A stretch of 64,000 bases of DNA from an uncultured Cyclobacteriaceae bacterium (GTDB lineage Bacteria; Bacteroidota; Bacteroidia; Cytophagales; Cyclobacteriaceae): contig CALSPM010000002.1 of the NCBI GenBank assembly GCA_943788235.1, positions 186,001 through 250,000 on the forward strand. Reading direction: 5' to 3'. This document shows, piece by piece, positions 21,501-28,164 of the stretch; positions within the stretch are counted from its first letter, which is position 1; every line of letters begins with the position of its first letter. Both the position numbers and the translations under genes were made by a program. The notes under the pieces are model-generated. The model was not told the origin of the DNA, did not search any database, and saw only the letters and a program-made list of their open reading frames with translations.

Positions 21501-22509
21501 GATCTACGTCCCAAAAAAAGGTATAATCATCCTCATTTTCATCTACTCCAAATAAGGTTACATCTACAGTAATGGAGCCCGTCCAATTTGATGGATCACA
21601 ACTTGTGTTAGAACTACTATCATTTAATGAAATAACTGGTTTGGTCGGGGTATGACCAATGGTTACTTGGCGAACAGTGGATTGACAACTTGTTGCTGCA
21701 TTGGTTGCTTGGATCCAGTAATCAGCATTTCCCAAATCAATTGGTCTTCCAATATTTCTTATGATCGGAGTACCCGCATTTGTAGCTGGATCTTCCCCAT
21801 ACCATGCAAAGTTGAAATTATCACTGGAACCATCATAAATGATACCGTCTTCGGTCACTACAGCACTGCCTATTCCATCTCCAAGGGCTTCGGTCACTAT
21901 ATTCCCTTCTACCCAATTACTCAAAGATCCGTTTTTAGCAGAATTAAAAAGAGTCCCGTTGAAACCGTTGGGACCACTATCAATAATGGTATTACCCAGC
22001 AATGTGTTGTTGGTTTCAGATACTCCTTCGTCTAATCTATAGTAGGCCCATAATCCGGCTGAAGATGGTGCTACCACTTGATTCAAGTTTTCCTGAATTT
22101 CAGCTGGCGTTCTTACAGTATTCCAAATCCGAACTTCATCTATGGCTCCTCCATATAATTTCCGGTTTCTGTTTCCATTAAATCTATTTGCCTCAGAGCC
22201 ATCACCTAAAAATCCAAAACGATTAAGCTTTCCCTGTCCAATCCTCTGACCATTGTGCGGATTTACTTGTCTACCATCTTCAACTCCATCTAAATAAAGA
22301 ATTTTGTCTGTCCCGTTAAAAACAGCTGCAACATGATGCCATCTTCCATCATTAAGGTTCGCTGTTGAACCAAAGAGATCTTTCCAAGCACTTCCAAGTC
22401 TTGAAGCAAATCCCAGTTTTCCATCTTGTGTCACAAAAACGTTATAATATTCACTTCGATCAAAATCTATCAATGCCCAATTTGAGTCCCAATCTTCCTC
22501 GATTATCAT
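9547..22509 (-). CDS. Giant SprB-like surface adhesin, C-terminal part (downstream of frameshift)
   Basis: About 4,320 codons that continue the protein begun at 27916 in another frame; the start at 22509 is only the first Met after the break. It opens in the middle of a laminin-G domain (RWHHVAAVFNGTDKILYLDG, IDEVRIWNTVRT). By eye it then holds about thirty SprB-type repeats, each running from a 'C(D)P..G' strand to YTYQWY and GxYTVxVTDxxTGC. Inserted in some repeats are a C-type lectin domain (about residues 352-500: AWIGLNDIVIDGEWED, EPNN, YWNDIGG), a discoidin/F5-8C-like domain (about 583-763) and a second laminin-G domain (about 993-1205). It ends in the gliding-motility-associated CTD (NGLSVNDDGNNDFFLIDCAD to DGFLELVR), the T9SS signal. 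A PorP/SprF gene follows. Confidence 0.9.
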   Translation of the reverse strand: MIIEEDWDSNWALIDFDRSEYYNVFVTQDGKLGFASRLGSAWKDLFGSTANLNDGRWHHVAAVFNGTDKILYLDGVEDGRQVNPHNGQRIGQGKLNRFGFLGDGSEANRFNGNRNRKLYGGAIDEVRIWNTVRTPAEIQENLNQVVAPSSAGLWAYYRLDEGVSETNNTLLGNTIIDSGPNGFNGTLFNSAKNGSLSNWVEGNIVTEALGDGIGSAVVTEDGIIYDGSSDNFNFAWYGEDPATNAGTPIIRNIGRPIDLGNADYWIQATNAATSCQSTVRQVTIGHTPTKPVISLNDSSSNTSCDPSNWTGSITVDVTLFGVDENEDDYTFFWDVDLPTNIPNYTSLGEYTEDGETHRYFLYRGGIEEWQNARDRAETQGGYMYIPDSWAENVWVADKVNRNGGGRAWIGLNDIVIDGEWEDVLGNPLGVGAGGGFIADPSIDLTKWPRGNRLAWSGGNEPNNAGDEDYAHFWYNSPRQYWNDIGGANRTHGRQYLVLEMPLPSGTTNRLDSIPAGNYTVTTRGPNGCESDPFSVEIHDDLPVIDVGFRYQLNETICDASKNGAYSDRNGGITIFPTIDSVGVTNWALPANGGRISMSSTVVGKEGRYAIDDDTDGAYDIDSVDIAETEGTSDYDYIDIILSSSKSISDIVIWNVEDMHSRRLENVQVMISNSPFPTGTTLADFDAAKANSLTIGGRAGGLNLGDLGPIVNTNIPNPEQTLGISRSNYRNAQIEINQTAQYIRIQKSGTNPGGNKLSIAEIQVYDTERNFEFEVQTFGGVVLDARGMTAGYDKVRYKTRGPITTVTGLPAGSYRVNLTDAAVSLCSNLYPEVGSFQIQSNNDDKPVIDAVAMQAAHTANTSCATPNGTADATDFVRGGYGSFSYSWTYAGTVVGTDGLLSGVEGGNYGLTVTDRLTGCQESTSITIDDDASIVAAVESNLQHNTVCDPNENDPTEPDANGSVTFNPTTDGSSSGDYTFSLSTSAGAVTTTNAIGLDGVNDYMTTNLQLNNMAEITMEGWVYPYVGGSRKGFFGQNDNFEFGFNGSNQIKCWSSVGHNLSWTFNNATFPFSEWHHVALVKTTSNIKMFIDGVERATRNNSSTLASSSYKFNVGGAVWDAGGNHVKQKFDDVRVWNVAKTQAELQAGMNSELIGNEAGLIGYWRFDEGAAGGDNTGLPSSIEDSSPNDNAGTLVNSAKSGSSSNWLEGKIQQSVDPSIPATGGDEQYSDVRYTGSGASTTVTGLPEGDYVMTVTDAVTGCTDEYNFTILDQPNVNLTSFDLITSITTTPDTQCNGDNGSISLNFNALNVAPVLGSGSYTVKYYEGNSVTAPAAGDTSMSANGVAFANLAGNGDGASDGVYTVVVFDNETGCATMARTLTIGFEPDRPNFTPVATGDASSPTRDNSVCDITLTGGTYNGQITINPDIAGTEANYNYEWFDGTGTATPTTYAATDNVLTNLPSGTYTLKITSILNNCDTTINFTVNNDFTPMPLTETITDMSVCEGNVLYPNGGIDIVVGGGSGNYTYQWFYGSGADATKRLNDAATIFAQKGTTGVSAQNVSGATSANISFINGNGNPGTMQYTIQVLDTDRGCYQTGTYAVGVEDPGLSVTAEVLKDNFSCDASNPTGSVGISSSVGAVTPQFEWYVGVGTGGSRVGVTATVENLADGIYTVKYIDGSTNCFVTDQVTVGDYTPTVSASSTSNTAQTQCNPADGTATVVPAISFINNTNSAVENPDDGWTTGNYTYQWYLGVDLSTPLANGVDPGNGSTPADVTLATATGLAEDNYTVEITETNSGCTQQVLVTVADGISAGAPDLAFQVEDLPASCLAIGEFSTRLASNPTGNTFAFEFYEGAQDHTLDAVGTGLATGDQLLGNPGQAITVVVNNTAAIAGTWSDNSIADVMSKPYTIVVTDQTTGCRYQEYFSLGYAGQQTTTTLTVENVDECPDNGVARVGLADYVDTTSVASIAATTGFNANQFDDISQYILYLYSGTGVPADQEAPYVVDGLTFPFLYDGSTGIVTDGDGNVLGGLQAGPGIRLSPGESAEFRGLPAGDYIAIAREKLNVAWQVGVTDRCWSAVSFDKELVDLAYAPILSAAPVITSNTNCDVTLADGGNGQLAITVKENPAENLNDAGDQQPAGYIFTWKDAGNNTVKTETKTTETATSTTDADLVPGTYTVTIERAFRVYNMTYAIVSGTFIAGEKINITAGGAGSGYIQNIISGTNVLFYPTSGTFNGGVTFEGVTSGAIGTQAPGPPALGPFDGNGCELVETIILDDDPEQHVVNQATTVDYNNCDALPASTITINDNDVLADGVGQNAADYTYQWFKAGTTAGDLIAGQTGKVIDLSALATADPSFIIADRYYVVASNISNGCVTPSFEVDIIDNTSAPVVSITSSTPDTSCKAGNQGDGTITFAVSSPQLNTDYTYQWYPGVDTSGTALTDGGTISGSSGTINGATNGSYTATISGLNTGSYTVHVVDAADPNHTCSTISTIYINEDITRPTLVASNIVLQDNQNCSTPNGYFEITSVSERSAPNRVLSAYSYAWFESDGTTPINGVLSDVGAGTDNRVDGLIGGTYYVEITNTTTECKEAVEFMIEDNSVNPIINLISSTDDTYCSNAGFIGDGSITVAITDDGGPATLSDFSVEWYRGRLNQRTANATDSIEFLYDDAGTVPATGVAFGDPYDFSVTRGDAAVGADILTLTGLSEGDYTIYVRKNNGANDATGDNYDCETIVTYTVGKNSPFLSVNHPAIPGDLTSYTLVDNLNCNPLTGSLTVFEVLVDGASVNLNNASPYTINWLETGVGTIATSNAGVSIANDQLTALDSGTYRFNIENNNSKCITDTISVFVDSEVILPFLSVEVIKEDIVCDDATYDPTGEAHANVLLRAGILPSANFSFTWYTDQAGTTLLTEPAGKTYFYDSLGNVVNNGDPGARVLKNVPEGTYYVKAIDIVTPNFGCVSTPMQSVIIQQFESTIFIGSTPNTDFIIQHSNDCDPSNGSFEMLKVSETRPLGEADFVSTTMTDYRFDWYESIYDEADTTAVNLLPLGTFTTTARFPSGATANSGTNGGNKVINLPEGRYFIKATNISTTGCGQSDTTMMQFNITEETVDPIVEFDTTTNTIDCLRPWNDGDATASINLPEDESRYSINWFRGDTVGVIYDSTWLFGSDDAAVNWRYDRDVYEYDSTIRNTRLRDLTTMSDTISDLGDTIVGTAAPNAGSYTSLVGLSEGFYTVLVTDKITPGRGCSNTLTLQILNSEVIPFINVPEAQITDNMRCDEQGTGAILINSADITLTTGSSNVDDFNWLLTYDDDDSTTIGLDTIPVVTTGVGAASQIDIDSLNAGSYTFIVTSKVTYCESEHTIDILGRGVAPVINDYTLTPDSDCAGTLRLGVIEILRIDSIGPIPPNYSFQWYVGTDTLGTTVDITFGVDGTTSVLSSVPEGNYTVKVINTANGNCVSTHTMTIENEPIYPIIEDVFVYSNNICPQAGYAPGNGFFELGSIRYDGVPITDSTTLANNFTLEYTMTDYDTLTPLKIDSLAPGTYSLYVRSNDSQCRSEEVTTFIIEDTQVDPIIIFDQIQADSTCTTVSTLPNGALVATADGSSGPGFSFQWSLAGSNLGTNDTLSDLYADTYQLIATDLITKCSTTSTYPLTNVPFEFDIIDYSITDPDFCDPTNGIIEVREVDRISNRVGAAPLTYQFYEEDPNNGGIIVQDSIINAFTQGRANTNYFFQAKNTDYGCTTELVEIFLTDSLLVFPEISLALNDKGELNSWNQYSCDPAEPTGRLSVAVDGVNENPNFTYVWTKKISSGSIEISQVLATTSSVADSITAGKYEVEVTNIITQCSDIANFTIGDEIQNPLVVGTSSSSNINCVNPNGNMGATVLNIGDNRAYKTALDAYSYYWFEGLITEANPDISLAMYTGMTIDSVAAGIYTVYAVDNTTNCFTSDPTAPSSIVEVEDESTLPDLEVNVVNDLTICDPTMADGFAEIIDSEDQIFLYTIAWYSGIDTTQSLPFQYGTFADSLLAGDYLAMVTNNITGCVQFETFTILDLTERVPAPNAVIISDRTHCEYGNGHATVSVLGETELYEFTWYLEADPRAVSFTGNEIDQLDTATYRVVAQNLITTCYSEATQITINNAISDPAYRVEVTNSLCNRTEDGSTNQFTGGASIVFEEYHTIDSISWINEQGEEINFGDPKAFALGNAAPGEYTVYFKPENGCLYESDFTIDASITVYNGLSVNDDGNNDFFLIDCADLFENNNVKIFNIEGDLIYEVDGYDNLNIRFEGYGNIGNSTDELPVGSYYYLIDNGDGSRMTDGFLELVR

Positions 22510-25500
22510 CAGTTTTAAACCAACATTCTGCTGTGAATGAATTTAGTGGTGTAGTGTACTGCTGTGGCAGCGCAATATAATCATTGCTTCCATCGAAGTG
22601 CATTCCAGTCCCTTGATTGATAACACAAGCGGTATTGGGTCTAATTTGAGAAACAGTCAGGCTTGGATAGATGGCATTGTCTGTGATTACATAATCTTTG
22701 TCTAACGTACATCCTGTAATGGCACTGGTAACAGTAACTGTGTAGGTGTCACCTATCAAGCTACTTGGAACATTTGTATTGGAGGCCGGGGTTACATCGG
22801 TTCCATCACTTGAGACCCACGTAAAGGTATAGTTATCTTCAAGATCAGTTCCTGTGTTTCCATCGACCTCGGAAATAAAAACAGTTCCATTGTATGGATT
22901 ACAACCTGTATTGTCTGTTAATTCGTCGGTATCTATAATTGGATTGACGGAAATATCATCAATGATTACGTATTCCACGGTGGCACAGCCAATATCATCA
23001 TTGGTCACCCGTAGCGTGTAGGTACCATCTGTCAGAGAGCCAAAAGAAAATCCAGCGCTGCCATCGGTAATAGTTTCTGCAGCACCTACACGATCTGCCG
23101 CTAAGAAACTATTGTCTGTGGAACTGAAGAGTTCAAAAGTGTATGAGCTAGGCTCACCTGAGGCCATCATTTTAGCAGTGATGTCGAAAACAGCTCCAGT
23201 ACCTCTATCGGTACATCCTGAATCATGAATATAGGTATTTTGTAAGAAGGGTTTATCTTCTTTTTCTAATATTGTCAGGACTCTTTGTGAGGTACTACAT
23301 GATCCATTTTGCTCTTCGGCTACTACCGTGTAAGTGCCTACATCAAGTCCAGTGAAAATGCCAGATGTCGCTCCTGTTACATTGGCACTCGGAGAAGAAG
23401 TGTCATTTCCGTCATAGAGCGAATAATTATAGGTGGTACCCGAGGTAGGATCCACCAAGCCTGTTAAGTCTATCGCTCCATTATTTGCTGCACCTGCACA
23501 GCTAGATTTATGAATAATGGCTGCTTCGATACCATCGTTACAAGATTCAAAAACTTGTATCTCTACAATATTTAAAGTGTTTCCATTAGGATTAGTTCCT
23601 GATTTTTGTACTCGAATGTAGCGACCTGAGGTCTCTGCTTCAATGGTAACTATGCTTTCAAAAGCATTGGTAGCCACATTATTGTAATCATTTCCAATAT
23701 TATAGATGTATGATGAATTCTCTCGTGCTGCATTATATCCAACTACATCTCGCCCAAGAGAATTCCCACTTGCATCTGTGAAGGGTTCAGAGGAGACCAT
23801 GACCTCAACATTTTCTATTCTACCAAGACAGCTACCACAATGCCTCGAGGGCCATATTAATATATCAGAGATATTTGATACAGTACCTAGATCGATTTCG
23901 ACCCACTCATTTGTTTTTTGAACAGCATCTCCATCAATTGTATTACTTGTTCCAGAATGAAAATGACCAGATAAAGTTCCATCATTTACAAATGATGGAA
24001 GATCAACACCATTAGCTGTTGAAGATCCAGAGGCAGTACCGGCCAAGGCTAAATTTGTGGTACTCTCGCACCTGTCAATAACATTATTATTGTCGATATC
24101 TTCGTTGACTTGTGAGAAATTGAATTCAGGCAAAGAGATGTTTTCAGGAACGGTAATCGTATCTGTGGCAGTACATCCTGAGGCTATGTGAGTCACTTTG
24201 ACTGTATGTAGTCTATCTAATAATCCACTGGCTACATTATCAGTTGAGGACCCTGCAACTCCTACACTGCCTAGTTTGCTGGCGAGAAGAGTGTTATTGG
24301 CATTAAAAAATTCAAAAGAATGGGCAGATAGATCCCAGTCTGAAGAGCCATCACCAAATCTAGCGGTAATTTGTCCATTTCCAGCACAGCTCGTATTTTC
24401 ATTATTGAGAATTAATTCAGGGGTAGGGTAGTTGTCTGGAGGACCAACTTCCGTTACAAGTTGTCTTGACTCACAGCCCGTTATCGTATTTACAGTTACC
24501 ACGGTATAAGGCCCTACAGGTATATTAGCATAGGTGTCACCAACTACACTGATGTCTTGATTATAGTCAGCTGTAGGCTTTGCTAAACGACCACTAGACC
24601 ACCTGAAGCGGTAATCATTTCCGTCTGGTGGGATACTTGCCACAAGCTGACCAGTATTGGGGTCATCACAACTCAAAACATTTGTTACCGTGATAGTAGG
24701 TTGGTCAGGTAACGTTTGGGCTGTTGTAATGTTAATGTTGTCTTTGGTTTGACTACATCCAGTGATGGTACTTACTCCTACTAACTTATATGCTCCATCT
24801 GTTCGATTGGTCAATTGAACACCTTTTCCAAGTGGTGTTACTCCCTCAGAGCTGAGATACCAAGTGAAATCATAGTTAGTAGTTATTGAGCTATCGAGTC
24901 CAACACCTGCCTGGGCAATTCCATCCGGGGTTAGGCAATCTGTTAGTGGGGCTGCTTCCCAACCTGTAAGGCTAAAGCCAGCAATTTCAGTCTTTCCTAT
25001 TTCTACATCCAATGCATCAGAGAAACAACTCCCGTCCAGGTACCTACCCCTAACGGTGTAAGTTCCTTCTGCCATTCCAGTGAAGGTACTACCGGTATGA
25101 ACAACAGAATTATTTGTAAAATCTGCTCCCTGCGATGCGACATCACCTGGATACCACAGGAACTCAAAGCCAGAACTTTCTGTGTGTTCAGCATTGACGG
25201 CGGGAGAAAATCCTGTAATGGTAATGTTATCTATCTCTGTATATTCTGAGACGTCATTATTGGTGATTTCAACTTTGACTCTCAAAGTACTACCACTCAA
25301 TCCACCCTGGTTAATGTGCTGGTAAGAAAAAGAGCCAATCAAAGAAGTTCCTGTAGAAATTTTAACATAAGCATTATCATCTATGGAATAGAAAACTTCT
25401 ACTTTATCTTGCCCTGCACCACTAACCTCTAATGTGTTATTGGTGTAAGTATCGACATCAATTGCAATTCCGGTGTAAGAAGTGATATCAATTGACTTTG

Positions 25501-27916
25501 ATTCGAGTATAACCGTATTAGTACCATTGTTAACAATGAATGTTTTACCACTTGTTTGTCTGCCTGCACCCACTCCCCAACGGTCAGTTATAGCACTGGT
25601 ATTACCTCCCGATGCAGACCAATTGCGTGAGGGATCAGATAAGTTTGTTGAATTCAAATTACTGATGCTGTTATCTTCAAAATTCTCATTGTAGATCGTT
25701 TCAATGGATCCTCCTATAGATCCGTCGTAGTAAACTTGAACCTCACCATTGTCAGGTTTTGTATCATCACATTTGTTGTTATCAGAAACCTTAAGTAGCG
25801 TAAGTGCTATAGGATTGCCATCAGCAGTTGTGTCTGGGGGTGATAGCTGAAAATTTGAATAATTTACATTTAAGGATGCGGCATTATTTGAAACATCACA
25901 TTCCGCTAGAAGCGAAGCAGCATAGGAGATAGGAGGAATGGCTCCACTCTCGTTAATGACAACATATAAATTTTCATTATCCCAGTCAAAGTTGTTGGTA
26001 CCTAGACCTGTTACGGTTTTTGTAAATATGGCACTCTCATTTTTAGCCATTGATGAGATTTGGACAGTGCTGGTATTTAATTTCGTAGCACTGGCGTCCG
26101 TGGGATCTTTTGAATAAAAAGTAACAGGCAAGATACCGCTGACTGTCAAGTCACCTTCATTTGTGATAGTAAAAGTCAAGTCTAAGTCCGTATCAGGGCA
26201 TCCTGCAGTGGTGGCGCTGAGACTACCTATAGTTAAATCTGGAAGTACAAAAGAGGGACATCCGTTGGTTCCTCTCAAGGGTGCTTGACTCATAAACATA
26301 TTGAGAGGCTTATTTTGAGCACCAGTTATTACGCTATAACAATCAGCACTGGCGGTGGAGAGTAAATTTTGACTGGTAGGTACAGATAAATCATCACCTA
26401 TATTGACATTCAAATAAGCATGTTGATTCCACACTCCACGAGTGGGCTGCCATCGTGATCCATTGGAAGCGCCGTATACCCTGATGTTTCCTAAGGGGGT
26501 GTTTACAGTTTCTAAATCGTTATCCGTTGCATCTACCGCATCATCGGCAAGGCAAGAGAAACAAACTTCTGCTTGTCCATCATTATTGACATCAGCAACA
26601 AGAGGGTACTCTTCCATGGTAAAAGATTTACATGGGGCCTCTAAAATGGTTTGTGCTGTAGTACCAAGGTCTCTAAAAGTTTTAAAGAATTCACGGTCTC
26701 TGAAGAGGATTTCCGATTTACCGTCTCCATTAAAGTCATACAAAGTTACCCCACCATAACCTGTTCCATCTCCTTCTGTGACGGTAAAAATCCATTGTTG
26801 TTGTAAATTTTCATCGAGGTTGTAAAGTGAATTACCACTAACAAATAGGGCATTCATTTCCCCATCTCCATCAGTATCTCCTACAGCAATCCTACCGGTG
26901 CCCCTGGTATGATTATTTGTAGGTTTGAATACATCGATTAAGCTATCTGTAGGATCCCAGAGAAATACGGCGGTAGCATCCGTACCGCTACTTCCTAGAG
27001 CTCCAGGAAATATTAAATCTATGTCTCCATCAAGATCATAATCAGCAGCTGAAATCATTACCCTGGATTCAATGATTCCTGCATTACTCCATGTTTTGAT
27101 ATAATAATCTCCTACAATACTTCCATCTTGATCTATAACACCATTTATATCCTGGGCCAGCGTGAGATTTGGTGCAGTAACAGACCATATTTTTCCACCT
27201 GTGATGAGTTCTAAGTTGGCATCACCCAAGACATCTAAGGCAAGTGAACCGTGTCCAATGGTGAGGGGCCAATCAGTATCCGTACCTTTGGCATAAAGTG
27301 TTCCGTCTGCATTTAATATAACATTAGCAAAATAAATACGCGCAGTACCATCACCAAAATCTGCAATTCCTACCGTTCCCGGAAACTTATTGGATCCAGT
27401 AATGGTCTCAATATCAATTTTCCAAGACTCTTCCATGGTTGTACCATTAAAGCTCCAAAGGCTCAATTTGTGATCAGGGAGTGCAAGTGATCCCTCATAA
27501 CCCGAAACAACGATACTGGCATGTGACCCCACACCTAGATTTGCAACGGCGACTGTATTGTATGGAGTAAATCCTAGGTCAATGGCTGCACTAGATACAA
27601 TACCATCGTAGTTGCTAAAACCAGTGCCGTCTCCAATTCCATCTAAGATATTTAAAGTACTATTTTCCTTGTTGGTAACGATGACCTCTGGAATGCCGTC
27701 GTTATCCAGATCCGCAACAATGGGCTGGCCATGACTGTTGGCTGTTTGCGAGGCCGAAGACCAAGTTAAACTAAGATCATCAATTGATAAGTCATCAGCA
27801 TCTCCTTGGCAAAGAGCTTGCCCAGTGACCTGAAAGCTCGAAAATAAAATAAGAATGGAAAAGAAATGACGAAAAAAATATTTCGCATATTTAGTTTTCT
27901 GTTCAAAAATAATCAT
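22460..27916 (-). CDS. Giant SprB-like surface adhesin, N-terminal part (upstream of frameshift)
   Basis: About 1,818 codons with a signal peptide (YFFRHFFSILILFSSFQVTG). Residues about 45-460 hold FG-GAP/VCBS repeats with Ca-binding-like loops (VADLDNDGIPEVIVTN, GDTDGDGEMNALFVSG, YDFNGDGKSEILF). A CARDB-like domain follows (about 550-680, LPDLTIGSLSATTAGCPDTD), then about seven SprB-type repeats, one carrying an F5/8C-like module (about 1287-1460, EWVEIDLGTVSNISDILIW, YIRVQKSGTNPNGN). The frame ends within a laminin-G domain (GMHFDGSNDYIALP, FTAECWFKTDD) after 17 out-of-frame residues, while the rest of that domain continues in the other frame. I chose the ATG at 27916 over the TTG at 27925, which overlaps a -7 box. 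The two parts are one gene of about 18.4 kb with a one-base shift near 22501. Confidence 0.88.
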   Translation of the reverse strand: MIIFEQKTKYAKYFFRHFFSILILFSSFQVTGQALCQGDADDLSIDDLSLTWSSASQTANSHGQPIVADLDNDGIPEVIVTNKENSTLNILDGIGDGTGFSNYDGIVSSAAIDLGFTPYNTVAVANLGVGSHASIVVSGYEGSLALPDHKLSLWSFNGTTMEESWKIDIETITGSNKFPGTVGIADFGDGTARIYFANVILNADGTLYAKGTDTDWPLTIGHGSLALDVLGDANLELITGGKIWSVTAPNLTLAQDINGVIDQDGSIVGDYYIKTWSNAGIIESRVMISAADYDLDGDIDLIFPGALGSSGTDATAVFLWDPTDSLIDVFKPTNNHTRGTGRIAVGDTDGDGEMNALFVSGNSLYNLDENLQQQWIFTVTEGDGTGYGGVTLYDFNGDGKSEILFRDREFFKTFRDLGTTAQTILEAPCKSFTMEEYPLVADVNNDGQAEVCFSCLADDAVDATDNDLETVNTPLGNIRVYGASNGSRWQPTRGVWNQHAYLNVNIGDDLSVPTSQNLLSTASADCYSVITGAQNKPLNMFMSQAPLRGTNGCPSFVLPDLTIGSLSATTAGCPDTDLDLTFTITNEGDLTVSGILPVTFYSKDPTDASATKLNTSTVQISSMAKNESAIFTKTVTGLGTNNFDWDNENLYVVINESGAIPPISYAASLLAECDVSNNAASLNVNYSNFQLSPPDTTADGNPIALTLLKVSDNNKCDDTKPDNGEVQVYYDGSIGGSIETIYNENFEDNSISNLNSTNLSDPSRNWSASGGNTSAITDRWGVGAGRQTSGKTFIVNNGTNTVILESKSIDITSYTGIAIDVDTYTNNTLEVSGAGQDKVEVFYSIDDNAYVKISTGTSLIGSFSYQHINQGGLSGSTLRVKVEITNNDVSEYTEIDNITITGFSPAVNAEHTESSGFEFLWYPGDVASQGADFTNNSVVHTGSTFTGMAEGTYTVRGRYLDGSCFSDALDVEIGKTEIAGFSLTGWEAAPLTDCLTPDGIAQAGVGLDSSITTNYDFTWYLSSEGVTPLGKGVQLTNRTDGAYKLVGVSTITGCSQTKDNINITTAQTLPDQPTITVTNVLSCDDPNTGQLVASIPPDGNDYRFRWSSGRLAKPTADYNQDISVVGDTYANIPVGPYTVVTVNTITGCESRQLVTEVGPPDNYPTPELILNNENTSCAGNGQITARFGDGSSDWDLSAHSFEFFNANNTLLASKLGSVGVAGSSTDNVASGLLDRLHTVKVTHIASGCTATDTITVPENISLPEFNFSQVNEDIDNNNVIDRCESTTNLALAGTASGSSTANGVDLPSFVNDGTLSGHFHSGTSNTIDGDAVQKTNEWVEIDLGTVSNISDILIWPSRHCGSCLGRIENVEVMVSSEPFTDASGNSLGRDVVGYNAARENSSYIYNIGNDYNNVATNAFESIVTIEAETSGRYIRVQKSGTNPNGNTLNIVEIQVFESCNDGIEAAIIHKSSCAGAANNGAIDLTGLVDPTSGTTYNYSLYDGNDTSSPSANVTGATSGIFTGLDVGTYTVVAEEQNGSCSTSQRVLTILEKEDKPFLQNTYIHDSGCTDRGTGAVFDITAKMMASGEPSSYTFELFSSTDNSFLAADRVGAAETITDGSAGFSFGSLTDGTYTLRVTNDDIGCATVEYVIIDDISVNPIIDTDELTDNTGCNPYNGTVFISEVDGNTGTDLEDNYTFTWVSSDGTDVTPASNTNVPSSLIGDTYTVTVTSAITGCTLDKDYVITDNAIYPSLTVSQIRPNTACVINQGTGMHFDGSNDYIALPQQYTTPLNSFTAECWFKTDDNRGRLGLKLGIDRF

Positions 27917-27922
27917 TGAGTG

Positions 27923-27930
27923 CAAATGTA
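27923..27930 (-). promoter_or_regulatory. Possible -7 box just ahead of the giant adhesin
   Basis: The minus strand reads TACATTTG, matching TAnnTTTG, only 6 nt before the ATG at 27916. Transcription from it would give an almost leaderless mRNA, and no good TTTG -33 element is placed upstream. The gene may equally be read through from the FG-GAP gene 239 bp away. Weak prediction. Confidence 0.25.
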
Positions 27931-28164
27931 AAGTACTTTAATATAACCTACTAAAGGTGAAGCTATAATTCTTTCGTATATTCTGTTTGCATTGAGCAGG
28001 TAACCCATTAAAGGATTTTATTGTTGGATAATTTAGGGTACTGATTATTTCAAGTTGCGAGGTACAAGAATAATTATTTTATCGAAAGTTAAGATAACTT
28101 TTAAGCTTTAAAAATAAAGGTTTTCAGGAGATTTAAGAAAAATAGTGTTTAGCATTATGAGGCG

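Noticed and set aside
22365-22509. Met at 22509 as a genuine start of a separate 4,320-residue protein
   Set aside because: It would start in the middle of a laminin-G domain with no signal peptide, while a T9SS substrate needs one; the domain's first half is in the overlapping upstream frame.
28085-28101. 7-bp hairpin after the FG-GAP/CTD gene as terminator
   Set aside because: Short AT-only stem with no T-tract on the minus strand; not distinguishable from chance.
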